From Rehmannia glutinosa (taxonomy: Eukaryota; Streptophyta; Magnoliopsida; Lamiales; Orobanchaceae): DNA of 64,000 nucleotides. The stretch covers positions 64,713,267 through 64,777,266 of the forward strand of contig CM071934.1 in assembly GCA_016081115.2 (NCBI GenBank), in the 5' to 3' direction. Position 1 is the stretch's first letter, and each line of letters begins with the position of its first letter. Below are positions 62,703 through 64,000 of this stretch, one piece after another. The notes beneath the pieces were generated by a model. That model was not told the origin of the DNA. It worked only from the letters and a program-made list of their open reading frames with translations, and ran no database searches. The position numbers and the translations under genes were made by a program.

Positions 62703-64000
62703 TCATTTTGGTTTTTATAAGAAATTAATATTTGTTTAATATGAGATTAAATTCGTAATAGTATTTTATATATAGAAATTTAATTTTTATATATTAGCAT
62801 GCTTTTTATATTAATAGAAATTGTTTTTTATATTTATCAATGTATTTTGATCTTCAATTTCAAAATAGTACATTTGTAACTATATATGAATTTGTTTGTA
62901 AGATAAGTTTCTTGATATATGTATATATATATATATATATAATAGTTTTTTTTGAAATGCTTTATTTTCATTAAAAGTAAATCGCTAAATATAAAACATG
63001 GTTATTTTTTAATTTCTTTAATAATTTTGACAATTGTTCAACTTTCTAAACCCAAAAATATTTAAATTTGAAATGGCTTATTTATTATTATATTGAAAAT
63101 ATAATTTGTTAAATATTCAACATTGGAGTAGTAAAAGAAATCAACATTGGGCAGCGATTATTTTTTATCAAACTTTTATTTTATTATAGATAAACATGTT
63201 CTATAAAATAGATACATTTCATATTCGGACAACCAATATTTCGTATTTAAAGAGGTTTTTTTATAGTTTATAATATTTTTTATTGTTTAACCGTATGATT
63301 TATAATCAAATTATAATTATTTTTGTATTTTAATTATTTTTTGAAATTTTAAACCTTTTGCAATTACTATTTTTTAAACATAGATAACATAAATCTACAA
63401 TTTTGTAAAATAAAGAATCGAAACAAGTAAAATTATAAAGTATCTTGGGTTTAATTTTTAGAAATAAAAAAAAATATAAATAGAATTAATTAATAATAGA
63501 TAAATTTAACATACATATTCAGGGAATGAGGATGAGAATGGAGAATCACTATATTATCTAATCAAAATGTGAAAGGGGACGGGAATATCGTTCATATTTA
63601 ATTCCATAGTATAGAGAAGCGAAAAATCCTCATCCCGAATTAACTAGAGGATTTCGCGTCCCATTCTATTCGGTTACCAATGAGGATGGTTCCCGCGAGA
63701 ATGTTGTCACCCTAAATGCGGAAATACGATTCATATAACTATTAGAAAAACGTACATGTAACAGTACAAACAGAGGTCTTACGGATATACATACAAATAT
63801 AGAAAAAAGTTTGTTATTATATACATAAGTCTTTTACCCGTGCGGCCTAAAAACTATTACCTAAAACGAATTTCTATGACTATTTATTTTTTAAAAAAAT
63901 TCCATCCTCCTTGGTGATCGACGCCGGCCTCCCCGTTGATTAACGTCGGCCTACCTTTCCAACATGGCCATGTCGAATCCCTTATACGGTCTTACTTCTA
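62703..64000. other. AT-rich intergenic sequence to the window end
   Basis: No gene is supported. Around 63520-63700 'gggaatgaggatgagaatgg' and 'ccaatgaggatggttcccgcg' resemble ends of a decayed hAT-like element. The last 100 bp are GC-richer and unassigned. Confidence 0.4.

Overview
The window is nuclear DNA from a flowering plant. It is AT-rich, its genes are split by GT-AG introns, most of it is transposable-element sequence, and its two intact genes are clearly related to Arabidopsis genes. An asterid such as a Lamiales species is my guess, because two loci carry a 'tctcttgtgagac...' repeat I associate with that group; this is not proven. There is no prokaryotic content, CRISPR array, operon, rRNA gene or intact tRNA gene. 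I did not find a convincing new biological system. The most unusual items are the structure of a nested retroelement block, a repeated-hairpin array inside a Ty1-copia LTR, and a pair of frame-restoring indels in HRD3A.

Region 1 (1-26252) is a retrotransposon nest. Four LTRs of one long-LTR family (about 3.9-4.3 kb, TGTG(A/G)AGCCCCGA...GGGGCGTGACA) are present, with no internal domain between any of them: a partial copy (1-1890), copy A (5861-21943), copy C (6131-10047, reversed, inside A) and copy B (21958-26247). Target-site duplications order the insertions: C sits in A (TTATA), a 7.86-kb Ty1-copia-type element sits in A (CCTTT), and B landed 14 bp beyond A (GACAT). The copia-type element runs on the minus strand. 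It keeps its LTRs, primer-binding site, polypurine tract and a deleted gag, has no pol, and carries remnants of a second 'putative plant transposon protein' ORF. Beside the nest lies a decayed replication protein A-like gene (3393-5797, minus). A TATA-like box that may have been its promoter is now 20.4 kb away, on the far side of the nest.

Region 2 (26253-36567) holds HRD3A, the SEL1L/Hrd3 subunit of the ER-associated degradation ubiquitin ligase complex. It has six exons with all introns in phase 0, a UPRE-type TGACGTGG site about 100 bp upstream, and a 4.2-kb first intron containing an LTR-like insertion.

Region 3 (36568-50597) has no genes. It contains a hAT-type MITE, a Ty3/gypsy-type solo LTR carrying about 1.1 kb of probable mitochondrial DNA, a Mutator-type MITE and assorted AT-rich repeats.

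Region 4 (50598-58904, minus) is a seven-exon gene for an organelle-targeted protein with four RanBP2-type zinc fingers, of the OZ/VAR3 family. A SINE-like repeat nest occupies its first intron, and a PIF/Harbinger-type MITE lies 124 bp upstream of its start codon. Region 5 (59028-64000) is repeats and AT-rich intergenic DNA with one candidate LTR fragment near 62.3-62.7 kb.

HRD3A and the zinc-finger gene have no evident functional link; they are simply neighbours separated by repeats.
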